This document shows, one piece after another, positions 9,100 through 19,884 of a DNA stretch of 64,000 nt; position 1 is the first letter of the stretch; each line of letters starts with the position of its first letter. The notes beneath the pieces were generated by a model. That model worked only from the letters and a program-made list of their open reading frames with translations, did no database searches and had not been told where the DNA came from. A program made the position numbers and the translations under genes. The stretch is from the NCBI RefSeq assembly GCF_001571365.1, contig NZ_BCTQ01000023.1, forward strand, positions 1-64,000, read 5' to 3'. This stretch comes from Achromobacter denitrificans NBRC 15125 (GTDB taxonomy: Bacteria > Pseudomonadota > Gammaproteobacteria > Burkholderiales > Burkholderiaceae_B).

Positions 9100-10236
9100 T
9101 CAACTCTTAGCCGACCGATGCCGACTAATACTCATCATGATCCCAAACGCAATCCCCATGGTGAACAAAGCCGTCCCCCCATAGCTCATGAACGGCAACG
9201 GCACCCCCACCACGGGCAGGATCCCCGTCACCATCCCCACGTTCACGAACACGTAGATGAACAGCATCATCGTCAGCGAGCCCGACAGCAGGCGTCCGAA
9301 CTGCGAAGAGGCGCGCGACGCGATGGTCAGGCCGCGGGCCATCATCAGCCCGTACAGCACCAGGAGCGCGATGCCGCCGTACAGGCCGAACTCCTCGGCA
9401 TACACGGCGAAGATGAAGTCGGTGGTGCGTTCCGGGATGAAGTCCAGGTGGGTCTGGGTGCCCTTCATGTAGCCCTTGCCGTAAACGCCGCCGGAGCCCA
9501 CGGCGATCATCGACTGGATCGTGTGGAAGCCCTTGCCCAGCGGATCGGAACTGGGATTGAGCAGCGTGCAGACCCGGTGCTTCTGGTAATCGTGCAGCAC
9601 GACCCAGTCCACCTCGGGCTCGCACAGCTGGTCCTCGTAGTAGACCAGCGTGCCGATGGCGATGATGCCGGCCAGCAGGACCGGCACCAACAGCTTGAAC
9701 GACAGGCCCGCGAAATAGATGACGAAGAAGCCGGCGCCGAACACCAGCAGCGCCGTGCCCAGGTCGGGCTGCAGCACGATCAGGCCGAAAGGCGCGGCCA
9801 GCATCGCGGCCGCGGCCAGGAAGTCGCGGATGCGGACCGCCCCCTCATGGCGCTGGAAGTACCAGGCCAGCATCATGGGCACGGCGATCTTCATCATCTC
9901 GGACGGCTGGATGCGGGTCACGCCCAGGTTCAGCCAGCGGGTCGCGCCCTTGCTGGTCTCGCCGAAGAATTCCACGCCCAGCAGCAGCACCACCCCCACC
10001 ACGTAGAAGGGCAGGGCGAGCTTCATCAGCCACTTGGGCGGAATCAAGGCCATGGTCCACATGGCGAAGAAGGCGATGATGAAATTGCGCGACTGCTCGG
10101 CGAACCGCCAGTCGGTGCCGCCCACCGCCGAATGCATGACGGTCAGGCCCAGGGCCGCGAACATCAGCAGGATCGCCAGCAGCGGCCAGTCGAAAGCGGT
10201 GAACACCCGCAGCAGGATGAGGCCCAGGCGTTTCAT
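9100..10236 (-). CDS. rodA: Rod-shape SEDS glycosyltransferase RodA
   Basis: 378 residues with about ten membrane segments, a member of the RodA/FtsW/SpoVE family that polymerises lipid II during cell elongation together with PBP2. Family marks include 'LQPDLGTALLVFGAGFFVIYFAGL', seen in two parts around residue 155-175 with the essential Asp of 'QPDLGTA', 'FIPERTTDFIFAVYAEEFGL' split around 283-300, and the C-terminal 'VPLPFMSYGGTALF'. Its start overlaps the stop of mrdA by 4 bp. It is the last gene of the mreB-mreC-mreD-mrdA-rodA operon. Confidence 0.97.
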   Translation of the reverse strand: MKRLGLILLRVFTAFDWPLLAILLMFAALGLTVMHSAVGGTDWRFAEQSRNFIIAFFAMWTMALIPPKWLMKLALPFYVVGVVLLLGVEFFGETSKGATRWLNLGVTRIQPSEMMKIAVPMMLAWYFQRHEGAVRIRDFLAAAAMLAAPFGLIVLQPDLGTALLVFGAGFFVIYFAGLSFKLLVPVLLAGIIAIGTLVYYEDQLCEPEVDWVVLHDYQKHRVCTLLNPSSDPLGKGFHTIQSMIAVGSGGVYGKGYMKGTQTHLDFIPERTTDFIFAVYAEEFGLYGGIALLVLYGLMMARGLTIASRASSQFGRLLSGSLTMMLFIYVFVNVGMVTGILPVVGVPLPFMSYGGTALFTMGIAFGIMMSISRHRSAKS

Positions 10237-12161
10237 GGTTTGCGCACCACTTCGGAGGCGATGGTTTCAACCGAGGCCAAGGGATCCGCGCGCTCCGGCC
10301 GCACGATCTTGTCCTGCCGGTCCTTGGCCAGCCAGTAGTCGAACACCTTGCGCGCCACGGGCGCCGCGACGCTCGCGCCCCAGCCGGCGTTTTCGACGAT
10401 CAGCGCCACCGCGATGCGGGGGTGCTCCAGCGGCGCGAAGCCCATGAACAGGGCGTGGTCGCGCAGGCGCTCGTCGATGGCGCTGGCGCGGTAGTGGCCG
10501 CCCCGCAGGCTGAACACCTGGGCGGTGCCCGTCTTGCCGGCCGCCTGGTAGGGCGTGTTGGCGAAGGCGCGCCGCGCCGTGCCGGCGCGCACCACGTCCG
10601 CCATGGCGTTCTTGATCACGTCGACGTTGGCCTGCTTGAGCGGAATGCGGTAATCCGGCGCGGATTCGGTGGGCTTGGCCACGCCGCTGCGCGGATCGCG
10701 CACCGCATGCACCAGGTGCGGGCGCCGGTAGAGGCCGTTGTTGGCCAGGGTGGACGTGCCCTGCGCCAGTTGCAGCAGCGTGAAGGCGTTGTAGCCCTGC
10801 CCGACCGCCACGGAAATCGTCTCGCCCGCATACCAGCGCTGGCGCTCCTTGTCCTTGTAGGCCGAACGCTTCCAGTCGGTGGACGGCAGCACGCCGCGCT
10901 TCTCGCCTTCCAGGTCGATGCCGGTGATCTGGCCGAAGCCGAACTGCTTGGTGAAATCGTGCAGCGCGTTGACCCCGATCTCGGGGCCGAGGGAATAGAA
11001 ATACGTGTCGGACGACACCACGATGGCCTTGTGCATGTCGGTCATGCCGTAGGCCGCGCCGCCGGCGTTGCGGAACTTCTGGCCGCCGAATTCGAAGTAG
11101 CCCGGGTCCGAGATCCGGTCCGTGGCGCGGCGCTTGCCCAGTTCCAGGGCGGCCAGGCCCACGAAGGGCTTGTAGGTGGAGCCGATCGGATAGGTGCCGT
11201 ACAGCGGCCGGTTGATCAGGGGGTGATCGGGCGATTCGTTCAGCATGCGCCAGTTGTCGACGTCGATGCCGTCGACGAACAGGTTGGGGTCGAAGGACGG
11301 CTGCGAGACGAAGGCCAGCACCTCGCCGGTATCGGGGTCCAGGGCGACCAGCGCCCCGCGCTGCCCCTCGAATGCCTCTTCGGCCACTTTCTGCAGGCCC
11401 AGGTCGATGGACAGCATGATGTCGGAGCCCGGCACCGGATCGATCCGGCGCAGCGTGCGCATGGGCCGCCCGCCGGCGGTCACTTCGACCTCTTCCAGGC
11501 CGGTGCGGCCGTGCAGCTGCTCTTCCCAGGTCTTCTCGATGCCCTTCTTGCCGATGACGTCGGTGCCGCGGTAGTTGCCCAGCAGCCCGGCGCGGTCCAG
11601 CTCTTCGATGTCGCCCTCGGCGATGCGGCCGATGTAGCCCACCACGTGGGCGGCGGACAGGCCTTGCGGATATTCGCGCACCCAGCGGGCGCGCAGCTCC
11701 ACGCCGGGGAACTGGAAGGCGTGCGCCGCGAACCAGGCGGCCTCGGTCTCGTTGAGGTTGTTGCGCAGCTGCAGGCTGGCGTAGCGGCTGGACTCCGCGG
11801 CGCGGCGCTTGAAGCGCCGCTGGTCGGTCGGGCTGATGTACACGACCTCGGTCAGCCGGTCGAACAGCTCGTTCACGTTGCCGGCGTGCGCCGGCACGAC
11901 TTCAAGCGTATAGGTGCGGTAGTTGCGCGCCAGCACTTCGCCGTTGCGGTCCAGGATTTCGCCGCGGCGCGGCGGAATCGGCACGACGGCGATGCGGTTG
12001 CGGTCCGCGCGTTCGGACAGGCCCTCGTAGCGGTCCACCTGCAGGTACCAGAACCGGCCCACCAGCACGCCGAAGCAGGCCAGCGCGAAAATGCCGCCGA
12101 CCCAGGCGCGCAGGCGGAATCGCTGCTTCTGCTGCTGGCCGGTTTTCTTGAATTCGAACAT
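10233..12161 (-). CDS. mrdA: Penicillin-binding protein 2 (elongation transpeptidase)
   Basis: 642 residues: one N-terminal membrane anchor (about residues 20-42), a PBP dimer domain with 'VPIPPRRGEILDRNGEVLARN', and a C-terminal transpeptidase domain. The transpeptidase motifs are present: S-T-Y-K in 'PIGSTYKPFVG' (about residue 328-331), 'SSDTYFYSLG' (the SxN/SxD element) and 'AGKTGTAQ' (about residue 540). It cross-links peptidoglycan in the cylinder wall with RodA, with which it overlaps by 4 bp. Length and motif order match PBP2 of the rod complex. Confidence 0.97.
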   Translation of the reverse strand: MFEFKKTGQQQKQRFRLRAWVGGIFALACFGVLVGRFWYLQVDRYEGLSERADRNRIAVVPIPPRRGEILDRNGEVLARNYRTYTLEVVPAHAGNVNELFDRLTEVVYISPTDQRRFKRRAAESSRYASLQLRNNLNETEAAWFAAHAFQFPGVELRARWVREYPQGLSAAHVVGYIGRIAEGDIEELDRAGLLGNYRGTDVIGKKGIEKTWEEQLHGRTGLEEVEVTAGGRPMRTLRRIDPVPGSDIMLSIDLGLQKVAEEAFEGQRGALVALDPDTGEVLAFVSQPSFDPNLFVDGIDVDNWRMLNESPDHPLINRPLYGTYPIGSTYKPFVGLAALELGKRRATDRISDPGYFEFGGQKFRNAGGAAYGMTDMHKAIVVSSDTYFYSLGPEIGVNALHDFTKQFGFGQITGIDLEGEKRGVLPSTDWKRSAYKDKERQRWYAGETISVAVGQGYNAFTLLQLAQGTSTLANNGLYRRPHLVHAVRDPRSGVAKPTESAPDYRIPLKQANVDVIKNAMADVVRAGTARRAFANTPYQAAGKTGTAQVFSLRGGHYRASAIDERLRDHALFMGFAPLEHPRIAVALIVENAGWGASVAAPVARKVFDYWLAKDRQDKIVRPERADPLASVETIASEVVRKP

Positions 12162-12176
12162 GACGCGGCGCCGCCG

Positions 12177-12743
12177 TCAGGCGGAGGACGATTCGGCGTC
12201 GTCGGCACCGCGCTGCGGCAAGTGCAGGACCCAGCCCGCCAGGGGCCACAGGGCGGTGGTCAGGAGCACGCTGACGCCCCAATCCCAGCCGGGCCATTTG
12301 CCGGCCAGCCACGCATGGATGATCTGGGTCAGGAAGCGGGCCAGGAAGAACACGGGCAGCATGTGCATCGCCTGGCTCCAGAGATCGAAGCGTTGCAGGC
12401 GGCGGTGCAGCACCACGGCACCGTAGGCGACCAGCGTGTACGACAGCGCGTGCTCGCCCAGCAGGCCGGCATCGTGCACGTCCATCAGCAGGCCGAAGAA
12501 GAACGCCGTGAACAGTCCCACCCGGCGCGGCTCGTGCACGCACCAGAAGGCGATGATCAGCAGCAGCACGTCGGGCGCGCCCTGCCACAGGCGCCACGGC
12601 AGCAGGGAAACCAGCCACACCAGCAGCACGGTTCCCCAGACGAACACGCCATGCGCCGGGCCGGACAGGCGGTCGGGCTGGACGTTGCTGGGGGTGCCCA
12701 GGCGGGGCCGGGCCTGCCCCGAGGATTGATTAGTCCGATCCAC
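12177..12743 (-). CDS. mreD: Rod-shape-determining membrane protein MreD
   Basis: 188 residues with five or six predicted membrane helices, for example 'VFVWGTVLLVWLVSLLPW' and 'DVLLLIIAFWCVHEP'. The conserved 'GLLMDVHDAGLLGEHALSY' region is present in two parts. The family is recognised mainly by hydropathy and position: it lies between mreC and mrdA. Its start overlaps mreC by 14 bp. A cytoplasmic N-terminal tail of about 30 residues precedes the first helix. It is thought to link MreB/MreC with the wall synthases. Confidence 0.92.
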   Translation of the reverse strand: MDRTNQSSGQARPRLGTPSNVQPDRLSGPAHGVFVWGTVLLVWLVSLLPWRLWQGAPDVLLLIIAFWCVHEPRRVGLFTAFFFGLLMDVHDAGLLGEHALSYTLVAYGAVVLHRRLQRFDLWSQAMHMLPVFFLARFLTQIIHAWLAGKWPGWDWGVSVLLTTALWPLAGWVLHLPQRGADDAESSSA

Positions 12744-13614
12744 CGGAATCGACCTCCTGACGGTTGGATTCGGCGCGGGCCACGTCCACCTGCAGGACCA
12801 GGAAGTGGCGGTAGCGTTCGGGATGGGCCAGGGGCTCGCACACGGCGCGCGCGAAACCGGATGCCGTATCGCGCTCGACCGAGGTGACCTTGGCCACCGG
12901 CAGGCCGGCGGGGAACAAGCCGCCGACGCCGCTGGTAACGATGGTATCGCCTTCTTTGATGTCGGCGTTGGCCGCCAGGTAACGAACTTCCATCTTGCCC
13001 GGCGAGTTGCCCCCGAACGCGATCAGCCGCAGCCCGTTGCGCAGGAGTTGCACGGGAATGGAGACCTGCTCGTCGGTGACCAGGGCGGCCTCGGCCGTCA
13101 TGGGCGTCACGCGGACGATCTGGCCGACCACGCCGCCTTCGTCGATCACCGGCATGCCCGGCGCCAGGCCGGCCTTGCTGCCCTTGTTGAAGACCAGGCG
13201 CTGGGTGAAGGCGTTGGTGGGTTCGTACATGACCTCGACCACCACGGCGGATTGGGCCACGGTGTCGGTCACGCCCAGCAGGCGGCGCAGCTGCGCGTTC
13301 TCGGCGGCCAACTGGGCCGCGTGCGTGGCAACCTGGGCCAGCTCGATGCGCTGGCGCTGCAGGGCTTCGTTTTCGCTACGGATGAGGTTGGCCGCGTTGA
13401 CCCACTCGTTCACCTGCTGGACGAGGTCGCGCGGCGCCATGACGGCGCGCTGGAAGGGGTACAGCGCCACGGACATCGCCCGGCGCGCCGGTTCCAGCAT
13501 GCGCCACTGCGAATCCATGACGATCAGGGCCAAGGCAAGGACGACCAGAACGACCAGCCGCACCTCCGCAGGTGGGCCGCGCCTGAATAGGGGGGGAGTC
13601 CCTTGTCGTTGCAT
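12730..13614 (-). CDS. mreC: Rod-shape-determining protein MreC
   Basis: 294 residues: a short Arg-rich cytoplasmic N-terminus, one membrane helix ('LVVLVVLALALIVMD'), a coiled-coil region ('SENEALQRQRIELAQVATHAAQLAAENAQLRRLL' read in two halves, about residues 78-112), then the beta-rich periplasmic domain with 'PVIDEGGVVGQIVRV' and 'DTIVTSGVGGLFPAGLPVAKV'. MreC forms periplasmic filaments that activate PBP2. It lies 84 bp downstream of mreB and overlaps mreD. Confidence 0.96.
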   Translation of the reverse strand: MQRQGTPPLFRRGPPAEVRLVVLVVLALALIVMDSQWRMLEPARRAMSVALYPFQRAVMAPRDLVQQVNEWVNAANLIRSENEALQRQRIELAQVATHAAQLAAENAQLRRLLGVTDTVAQSAVVVEVMYEPTNAFTQRLVFNKGSKAGLAPGMPVIDEGGVVGQIVRVTPMTAEAALVTDEQVSIPVQLLRNGLRLIAFGGNSPGKMEVRYLAANADIKEGDTIVTSGVGGLFPAGLPVAKVTSVERDTASGFARAVCEPLAHPERYRHFLVLQVDVARAESNRQEVDSGGSD

Positions 13615-13698
13615 GAATCTCAGCCCGGACGCCCGCGTCCGTCGCTCCGGCAGCGGCCGGAGCCGTGAAAAAGCGGGGCTCCGGGCTGGCGGGCAAAA

Positions 13699-14969
<1,271 letters not shown>

Positions 14970-15278
14970 ATGGCGCTCAATGACACAGATGTGGCCCGCA
15001 TTGCCCGGCTGGCCAGAATCGAACTGACCCCCGACCAACGCGCTCTCGCGCAAGCCGAACTCAACGGCATCCTCCACCTGATCGAACGGCTCCAGTCGGT
15101 CGATACCCAGGGCGTCGAGCCGCTGGCCCACCCCTTGTCCGCCCATGAGGACATCGTGCTGCGCCTGCGTGAAGACGCCGTGACCGAAGCCAGTTCGGAA
15201 GCGCGCCGCGAGGAACTCCTGGCCAACGCTCCCGACGCCCAGGACGGCCTGTTCCTGGTTCCCAAGGTCCTGGATTAA
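14970..15278 (+). CDS. gatC: Asp-tRNA(Asn)/Glu-tRNA(Gln) amidotransferase subunit C
   Basis: 102 residues with the GatC pattern 'DVARIARLARIELT' and 'GVEPLAHPL', and a C-terminal 'LFLVPKVLD' arm. GatC stabilises the GatA-GatB complex that converts misacylated Asp-tRNA(Asn) or Glu-tRNA(Gln) to the amide form. It is followed after 3 bp by gatA and then by gatB, the usual gatCAB order. Confidence 0.97.
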   Translation: MALNDTDVARIARLARIELTPDQRALAQAELNGILHLIERLQSVDTQGVEPLAHPLSAHEDIVLRLREDAVTEASSEARREELLANAPDAQDGLFLVPKVLD

Positions 15279-15281
15279 GTC

Positions 15282-16871
15282 ATGACGAAACCTGCTCTGC
15301 ACACCCAATTCGAGGGGATCGCCGGCCTGCGCGCGGCCCTTGCGCAACGCCAGGTCAGCGCCGTCGAGCTCGCCCAAAGCGCCTTGGCGGCCGCCGACGC
15401 GGCCAGCGGCCTGAATAGCTTTTTACATATTGACGCCGAATTGACGCTGGCCCAGGCCCGCGGCGCCGACGCGGCGCTGGCTGCCGGCACCGCCGGTCCG
15501 CTGGCCGGCGTCCCGATCGCCCACAAGGACGCGTTCGTCACCCGCGGCTGGCGCACCACCGCCGGCAGCAAGATGCTCGACGGCTACGTCAGCCCCTTCG
15601 ACGCCACCGTCGTCGAACGCATGGAACAGGCCGGCGCCGTGTCGCTGGGCAAGCTGAACTGCGACGAATTCGCCATGGGTTCCGGCAACGAGAACTCCGC
15701 CTACGGCGCCGTGAAGAACCCCTGGGACCACGCCGCCGTGCCTGGCGGCTCCTCGGGCGGCTCGGCCGCCGCCGTCGCGGCCCGCCTCGTGGCCGCCGCC
15801 ACCGGCACCGACACCGGCGGCTCGGTGCGGCAGCCCGCCGCCCTGTGCGGCGTCAGCGGCATCAAGCCCACCTACGGCACCGTCTCGCGCTACGGCATGG
15901 TGGCCTTCGGCTCCAGCCTGGACCAGGCCGGCCCCCTGGCCCCCAGCAGCCGCGACCTGCTCGAACTCCTGGACGTCATCAGCGGCTTCGACCCGCGCGA
16001 CGCCACCAGCCTGCAAAAGTGCGACGATGCCGTGAACGAACCCGGCCGCGTCCGCCGCGATTTCGACGCCGCGCAAAGCCGCTACGACGCCGCCGGCAGC
16101 CAGCCGCTCAAGGGCTTGCGCATCGGCGTGCCGGCCGAATACTTCGGCGCCGGCCTGGCGCCGGACGTGGCCGCCGCGGTCGAGGCCGCGCTGGCCCAGT
16201 TCGAAGCGCTGGGCGCCGTGCGCGTGCCGGTCTCGCTGCCGCGCACCGAGCTGGCCATCCCCGCCTACTACGTGATCGCCCCCGCCGAAGCGTCCAGCAA
16301 CCTGGCCCGCTACGACGGCGTGCGCTACGGCCACCGCGCCGCCGAGTACGGCGACCTGAACGAAATGATCAGCCGTTCGCGCGCCGAAGGCTTCGGCGAC
16401 GAGGTCAAGCGCCGCATCCTGATCGGCACCTACGTGCTGTCCCACGGCTACTACGACGCCTACTACCTGCAGGCCCAGCGCCTGCGCCGCATGATTGCGC
16501 AGGATTTCCAGCGCGCCTATGCCGGCCAGTGCGACGTGATCATGGGCCCCGTGACCCCCACCGTGGCCAAGAACATCGGCGACAACCGCGACGATCCCAC
16601 GGCCGACTGGCTGGCCGACGTCTACACGCTGGGCGTGAGCCTGGCCGGCCTGCCGGCCATGTCCGTTCCCTGCGGCTTCGGCGCAAATGGACTGCCCCCC
16701 GAGGGGGCTGCCAGCGCCTTGGGGCGGCCCGGCGGCGCTGGCGCCCGTCCACGCCCTGTCGGCCTGCAGATCATCGGCAACTACTTCGACGAAGGCCGCC
16801 TGCTGGCCATCGCCGACCGCTACCAACAAGTGACGGACTGGCATACGCGTGCCCCTGTCCAGCAAGGCTGA
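15282..16871 (+). CDS. gatA: Amidotransferase subunit A (amidase) with C-terminal insert
   Basis: 529 residues, somewhat longer than typical GatA. The amidase triad is present: Lys in '[10 protein letters not shown]' (about 79), cis-Ser and nucleophile Ser in '[16 protein letters not shown]' and '[15 protein letters not shown]'. It releases ammonia from Gln/Asn for transamidation. Between 'MSVPCGFG' and '[17 protein letters not shown]' sits an extra Gly/Ala/Pro-rich segment (residues about 469-487), encoded by two perfect DNA palindromes (see the repeat entry). The insert is in frame and near the C-terminus, so the enzyme is probably active. The stop precedes gatB by 4 bp. Confidence 0.97.
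   Translation: MTKPALHTQFEGIAGLRAALAQRQVSAVELAQSALAAADAASGLNSFLHIDAELTLAQARGADAALAAGTAGPLAGVPIAHKDAFVTRGWRTTAGSKMLDGYVSPFDATVVERMEQAGAVSLGKLNCDEFAMGSGNENSAYGAVKNPWDHAAVPGGSSGGSAAAVAARLVAAATGTDTGGSVRQPAALCGVSGIKPTYGTVSRYGMVAFGSSLDQAGPLAPSSRDLLELLDVISGFDPRDATSLQKCDDAVNEPGRVRRDFDAAQSRYDAAGSQPLKGLRIGVPAEYFGAGLAPDVAAAVEAALAQFEALGAVRVPVSLPRTELAIPAYYVIAPAEASSNLARYDGVRYGHRAAEYGDLNEMISRSRAEGFGDEVKRRILIGTYVLSHGYYDAYYLQAQRLRRMIAQDFQRAYAGQCDVIMGPVTPTVAKNIGDNRDDPTADWLADVYTLGVSLAGLPAMSVPCGFGANGLPPEGAASALGRPGGAGARPRPVGLQIIGNYFDEGRLLAIADRYQQVTDWHTRAPVQQG
16694..16742 (+). repeat. Palindromic REP-like insert inside gatA
   Basis: Two adjacent perfect hairpins: GCCCCC (16694-16699) with GGGGGC (16703-16708), and GCCAGCGCC (16710-16718) with GGCGCTGGC (16734-16742). 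In frame they encode the extra Pro/Gly/Ala-rich segment of GatA. The base pattern (C-tract/G-tract palindrome plus GC stem) resembles the intergenic repeat family but is not a full copy. Confidence 0.8.
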
Positions 16872-16875
16872 GAAA

Positions 16876-18333
16876 ATGAACTGGGAAATCGTCATCGGCC
16901 TGGAAACGCACACCCAGCTTTCCACGGACTCCAAGATTTTTTCGGGCAGCAGCACCCAATTCGGCGCCGCGCCCAACACCCACGCCAACGTGGTCGACCT
17001 GGCGCTGCCGGGCAGCCTGCCGGTCATGAACCGCGGCGCCGCCGAACGCGCCATCCGCTTCGGGCTGGCCGTGGGCGCCGAGATCGCGCCCCGCTCGGTG
17101 TTCGCGCGCAAGAACTACTTCTACCCCGACCTGCCGAAGGGCTACCAGATCAGCCAGTACGAGCTGCCGGTGGTGGTGGGCGGCTCGCTGTCGTTCTTCG
17201 TGGGCGAGGAAGAGAAAACCGTCAACCTGACGCGCGCTCACCTCGAAGAGGACGCGGGCAAGTCGCTGCATGACGACTTCCACCTCGCCAACGGCGCCCC
17301 CGGCAGCGGCATCGACCTGAACCGCGCCGGCACGCCGCTGCTGGAAATCGTGACGGAACCCGAGATGCGCTCGGCCGCCGAGGCCGTGGCCTATGCCCGC
17401 GCCCTGCACAGCCTGGTCGTGTGGCTGGGCATCTGCGACGGCAACATGCAGGAAGGCTCGTTCCGCTGCGACGCCAACGTGTCGGTGCGCCCGGTGGGCC
17501 AGAAGGAATTCGGCACCCGCACCGAGATCAAGAACGTCAACTCGTTCCGCTTCCTCGAACGCGCCATCGTCCACGAAGCGCGCCGCCAGATCGAACTGAT
17601 CGAGGACGGCGGCACCGTCGTGCAGGAAACCCGCCTGTACGACGCCGACCGCGACGAAACCCGCAGCATGCGCAGCAAGGAAGACGCGCATGACTACCGC
17701 TACTTCCCGGATCCCGACCTGCCGCCGCTGGTGATCTCCAGCGCCTGGGTGGACGAAGTGCGCGCCGCCATGCCCGAACTGCCGGCCGCGCTGCGCGCCC
17801 GCTTCGAATCCGACTACGGCCTGACCGCCTACGACGCGGCCCAGCTGTCCGCCAGCCGCGGCCTGGCCGCCTACTTCGAATCGGTGGCGCGGGCCCTGCC
17901 GGCCGGCCAGGCCAAGCTGGCGGCCAACTGGATCATGGGCGAAGTGGCCGCAACGCTGAACAAGGAAGAGAAGGACATCGCCGACTCGCCCGTGCAGGCG
18001 CCCGCCCTGGCGGCCCTGATCGGCCGCATCATCGACGGCACCATCTCCAACAAGATCGCGCGCGAAGTGTTCGGCGCCATGTGGGCCGGCGAGAACGGCG
18101 GCCAGCCCGACGCCATCATCGAGGCCCGCGGCCTGAAGCAGATCAGCGACACCGGCGCCATCGGCGCCATGATCGACGAGGTGCTGGCGGCCAACCCGGC
18201 CATCGTGGAAGAGTACCGGGCCGGCAAGCAGAAGGCGTTCAACTCCCTGGTCGGCCAGATCATGAAGGCCGCGCGCGGCAAGGCCAACCCGCAGCAGGTG
18301 AACGACTTGCTGAAGCAGAAGCTGGACGCCTGA
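16876..18333 (+). CDS. gatB: Amidotransferase subunit B
   Basis: 485 residues from the ATG at 16876, giving the conserved N-terminus '[17 protein letters not shown]'. An in-frame ATG at 16849 would overlap gatA and lacks family support. The GatB kinase-like core has 'LPGSLPVMN', '[19 protein letters not shown]', '[12 protein letters not shown]' and '[11 protein letters not shown]'. The C-terminal YqeY-like tRNA-binding domain ends '[18 protein letters not shown]'. It phosphorylates the mischarged aminoacyl-tRNA before amidation. A strong terminator follows. Confidence 0.98.
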   Translation: MNWEIVIGLETHTQLSTDSKIFSGSSTQFGAAPNTHANVVDLALPGSLPVMNRGAAERAIRFGLAVGAEIAPRSVFARKNYFYPDLPKGYQISQYELPVVVGGSLSFFVGEEEKTVNLTRAHLEEDAGKSLHDDFHLANGAPGSGIDLNRAGTPLLEIVTEPEMRSAAEAVAYARALHSLVVWLGICDGNMQEGSFRCDANVSVRPVGQKEFGTRTEIKNVNSFRFLERAIVHEARRQIELIEDGGTVVQETRLYDADRDETRSMRSKEDAHDYRYFPDPDLPPLVISSAWVDEVRAAMPELPAALRARFESDYGLTAYDAAQLSASRGLAAYFESVARALPAGQAKLAANWIMGEVAATLNKEEKDIADSPVQAPALAALIGRIIDGTISNKIAREVFGAMWAGENGGQPDAIIEARGLKQISDTGAIGAMIDEVLAANPAIVEEYRAGKQKAFNSLVGQIMKAARGKANPQQVNDLLKQKLDA

Positions 18334-18391
18334 TCCTCTGCGAAGCGCGTCCTTCAACGGCTGCGCTCACGAGGTATCAGACAAAACGAAG

Positions 18392-18422
18392 GGCCGCGGC
18401 ATCTTGCCGCGGCCTTTTGTTT
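18392..18422 (+). terminator. Rho-independent terminator of gatCAB
   Basis: GGCCGCGGC (18392-18400), a 5-nt ATCTT loop and GCCGCGGCC (18406-18414) make a perfect 9-bp stem, followed by TTTTGTTT. It lies 58 bp after the gatB stop. Confidence 0.93.
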
Positions 18423-18464
18423 GGCCAAGAATGATTTGTTCGACTCTCGATCAGAGGCTTGGCC

Positions 18465-18710
18465 ATGAATTATCTCGAAATCAGCAGCAGCGACCTCCTG
18501 CACCGGTTTTCCGACCACCTGCAAGCCGTGCGCCAGGGGCAGCACTTCATCATTTCGGTTGACGGCGTGCCCTGCGCCAGGCTGACCCCCGCCCTGCCCA
18601 CGACGTCGCTGGATGCCCACAATGCGCTCGAAGCGATGAAGTGCTTCACGCCAGCGCCGGCCGTTTCCCACGAAGTGATCCGATCCTGGATCGAAGAGGG
18701 CCGGGAATGA
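18465..18710 (+). CDS. Phd/YefM-like type II antitoxin
   Basis: 81 residues starting at the ATG at 18465; a TTG two codons upstream is less likely. The N-terminus 'MNYLEISSSDLLHRFSDHLQAVRQGQHFIIS' (read in parts) followed by 'DGVPCARLTP' matches the Phd/YefM fold, a DNA-binding N-terminal half with a 'G..V.RL.P' strand. The C-terminus 'VSHEVIRSWIEEGRE' would wrap a toxin. The stop overlaps the following toxin start by ATGA. The antitoxin frame is intact although the toxin is broken, so it may persist as an autorepressor or be decaying. Confidence 0.75.
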   Translation: MNYLEISSSDLLHRFSDHLQAVRQGQHFIISVDGVPCARLTPALPTTSLDAHNALEAMKCFTPAPAVSHEVIRSWIEEGRE

Positions 18711-19017
18711 ATCCCATCCGCCTGATACCGGACGCATCGGTCGTCCTGGCCTGGCTGCTGGGCCGTGTCGACGCCCACGTCGGCTGCCCATTTTTCCCGA
18801 TCCACGCCACCCGTCTTCCAGCATTCCCCGCAGCTATCAACTGGCTCGCACTCACGGATTGACCGTCTACGATGCCAGCTACCTGGAACTCGCCCAGAGG
18901 AGCAGGGCGTATCTGGCCACCTTTGATCGCAAGCTGGCGGATGCGGCCCGGGCCAGTGGCGTTGCCGTCTTCGGCCAGCCCCACGGCATCGCCGAGCCCG
19001 CGGCAAGCTACGGCTAA
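18707..19017 (+). pseudogene. PIN-domain (VapC-type) toxin remnant with internal deletion
   Basis: The reading frame from 18707 starts 'IRLIPDASVVLAWLLG', a PIN-domain N-terminus with its first acidic residue, then degenerates and stops at 18860-18862. The C-terminal PIN half appears in a different frame from about 18830: 'LARTHGLTVYDASYLELAQRS', 'YLATFDRKLADAARASGVAVFG', ending at 19017. About 60-70 central residues of a normal 130-residue PIN toxin, including internal acidic residues, are missing and the halves are out of frame. It cannot make an active RNase. Confidence 0.8.
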
Positions 19018-19038
19018 AAGGGCGGCACCAGGCCGCCC
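19014..19038 (-). terminator. Terminator of pyrE (minus strand)
   Basis: GGGCGGC (19020-19026) and GCCGCCC (19032-19038) form a perfect 7-bp stem with a 5-nt loop. Read on the minus strand the hairpin is followed by TTTTAGCC, giving an intrinsic terminator 31 bp after the pyrE stop. It also separates the toxin remnant from pyrE. Confidence 0.8.
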
Positions 19039-19068
19039 TCTATCCGCGTCGCTGTAAACGGGTGTTTC

Positions 19069-19752
19069 CTACACCCCGTACTTCGTGCGGTAGGCCAGCA
19101 CCGCGTCGCGGTGTTCGGCAAACGACGCGTCGTCCTGCAGCAGGGCCAGGATGTCCGACAGCGAGGCAATCGACACCACGGGGATGCCGTAGGTTTTCGC
19201 CACGTCCTGCACGGCGGAATGCGCCGACAGGGCGTCGTCCGGGCCCGCGCGTTCCATGCGGTCCATGGCGATCAGCACGGCGGCCGGCTCGGCGCCCGCG
19301 GCGCGGATGATCTCGACCGACTCGCGCACCGAGGTGCCCGCGGTGATCACGTCGTCGATGATGACGACCTTGCCCTGGAGCGGCGCGCCCACCAGCGTGC
19401 CGCCTTCGCCGTGGTCCTTGGCTTCCTTGCGGTTGTAGGCGAACGGCACGTCGCCGCGGCCCTGCATGCCGGGATGGCCGGCCAGCGCGACGGCCGTGGC
19501 GGTGGCCAGCGGGATGCCCTTGTAGGCCGGCCCGAAGAGCATGTCGAAGGCCACGCCCGAATCCAGCAAGGCCTGGGCGTAGAACTGCGCCAGCTTGCCG
19601 ACCGAACCGCCGCTGTTGAACAGGCCCGCGTTGAAGAAATAGGGGCTGATGCGACCCGACTTGACCTTGAAGCTGCCGAAACGCAGCACGCCCTCGTTCA
19701 AGGCGAAGCGGACGAAGTCGAGAGCGGTTGCGGAGGAATGGGCGGCGGTCAT
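19069..19752 (-). CDS. pyrE: Orotate phosphoribosyltransferase
   Basis: 227 residues from the ATG at 19752; an upstream in-frame ATG at 19776 adds eight non-conserved residues. It transfers PRPP ribose-phosphate to orotate in UMP synthesis. Family motifs are '[16 protein letters not shown]', '[13 protein letters not shown]', '[13 protein letters not shown]', '[13 protein letters not shown]' and the PRPP loop '[13 protein letters not shown]' (about 124-136). It diverges from the ExoIII gene, with 132 bp between. Confidence 0.97.
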   Translation of the reverse strand: MTAAHSSATALDFVRFALNEGVLRFGSFKVKSGRISPYFFNAGLFNSGGSVGKLAQFYAQALLDSGVAFDMLFGPAYKGIPLATATAVALAGHPGMQGRGDVPFAYNRKEAKDHGEGGTLVGAPLQGKVVIIDDVITAGTSVRESVEIIRAAGAEPAAVLIAMDRMERAGPDDALSAHSAVQDVAKTYGIPVVSIASLSDILALLQDDASFAEHRDAVLAYRTKYGV

Positions 19753-19884
19753 GCGAGAGGATCCGGTAGGTGGCAAACGCTGGCATTTTATCCGTTGTCG
19801 GGGCTATTCCCTGGCATCCGCGCCGAGTCGGTTAAATTCCTGGCATTGTCCGGCCCCTCGCGGCCGCCCTATAGGAGTCCTGCT

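Noticed and set aside
10422-12887. 821-codon open frame on the plus strand
   Set aside because: It is antisense to mrdA and mreD, rich in His, Gly, Arg and Gln, and matches no family; long antisense frames are expected in high-GC DNA.
15423-17111. 562-codon open frame on the minus strand
   Set aside because: It is antisense to gatA and gatB.
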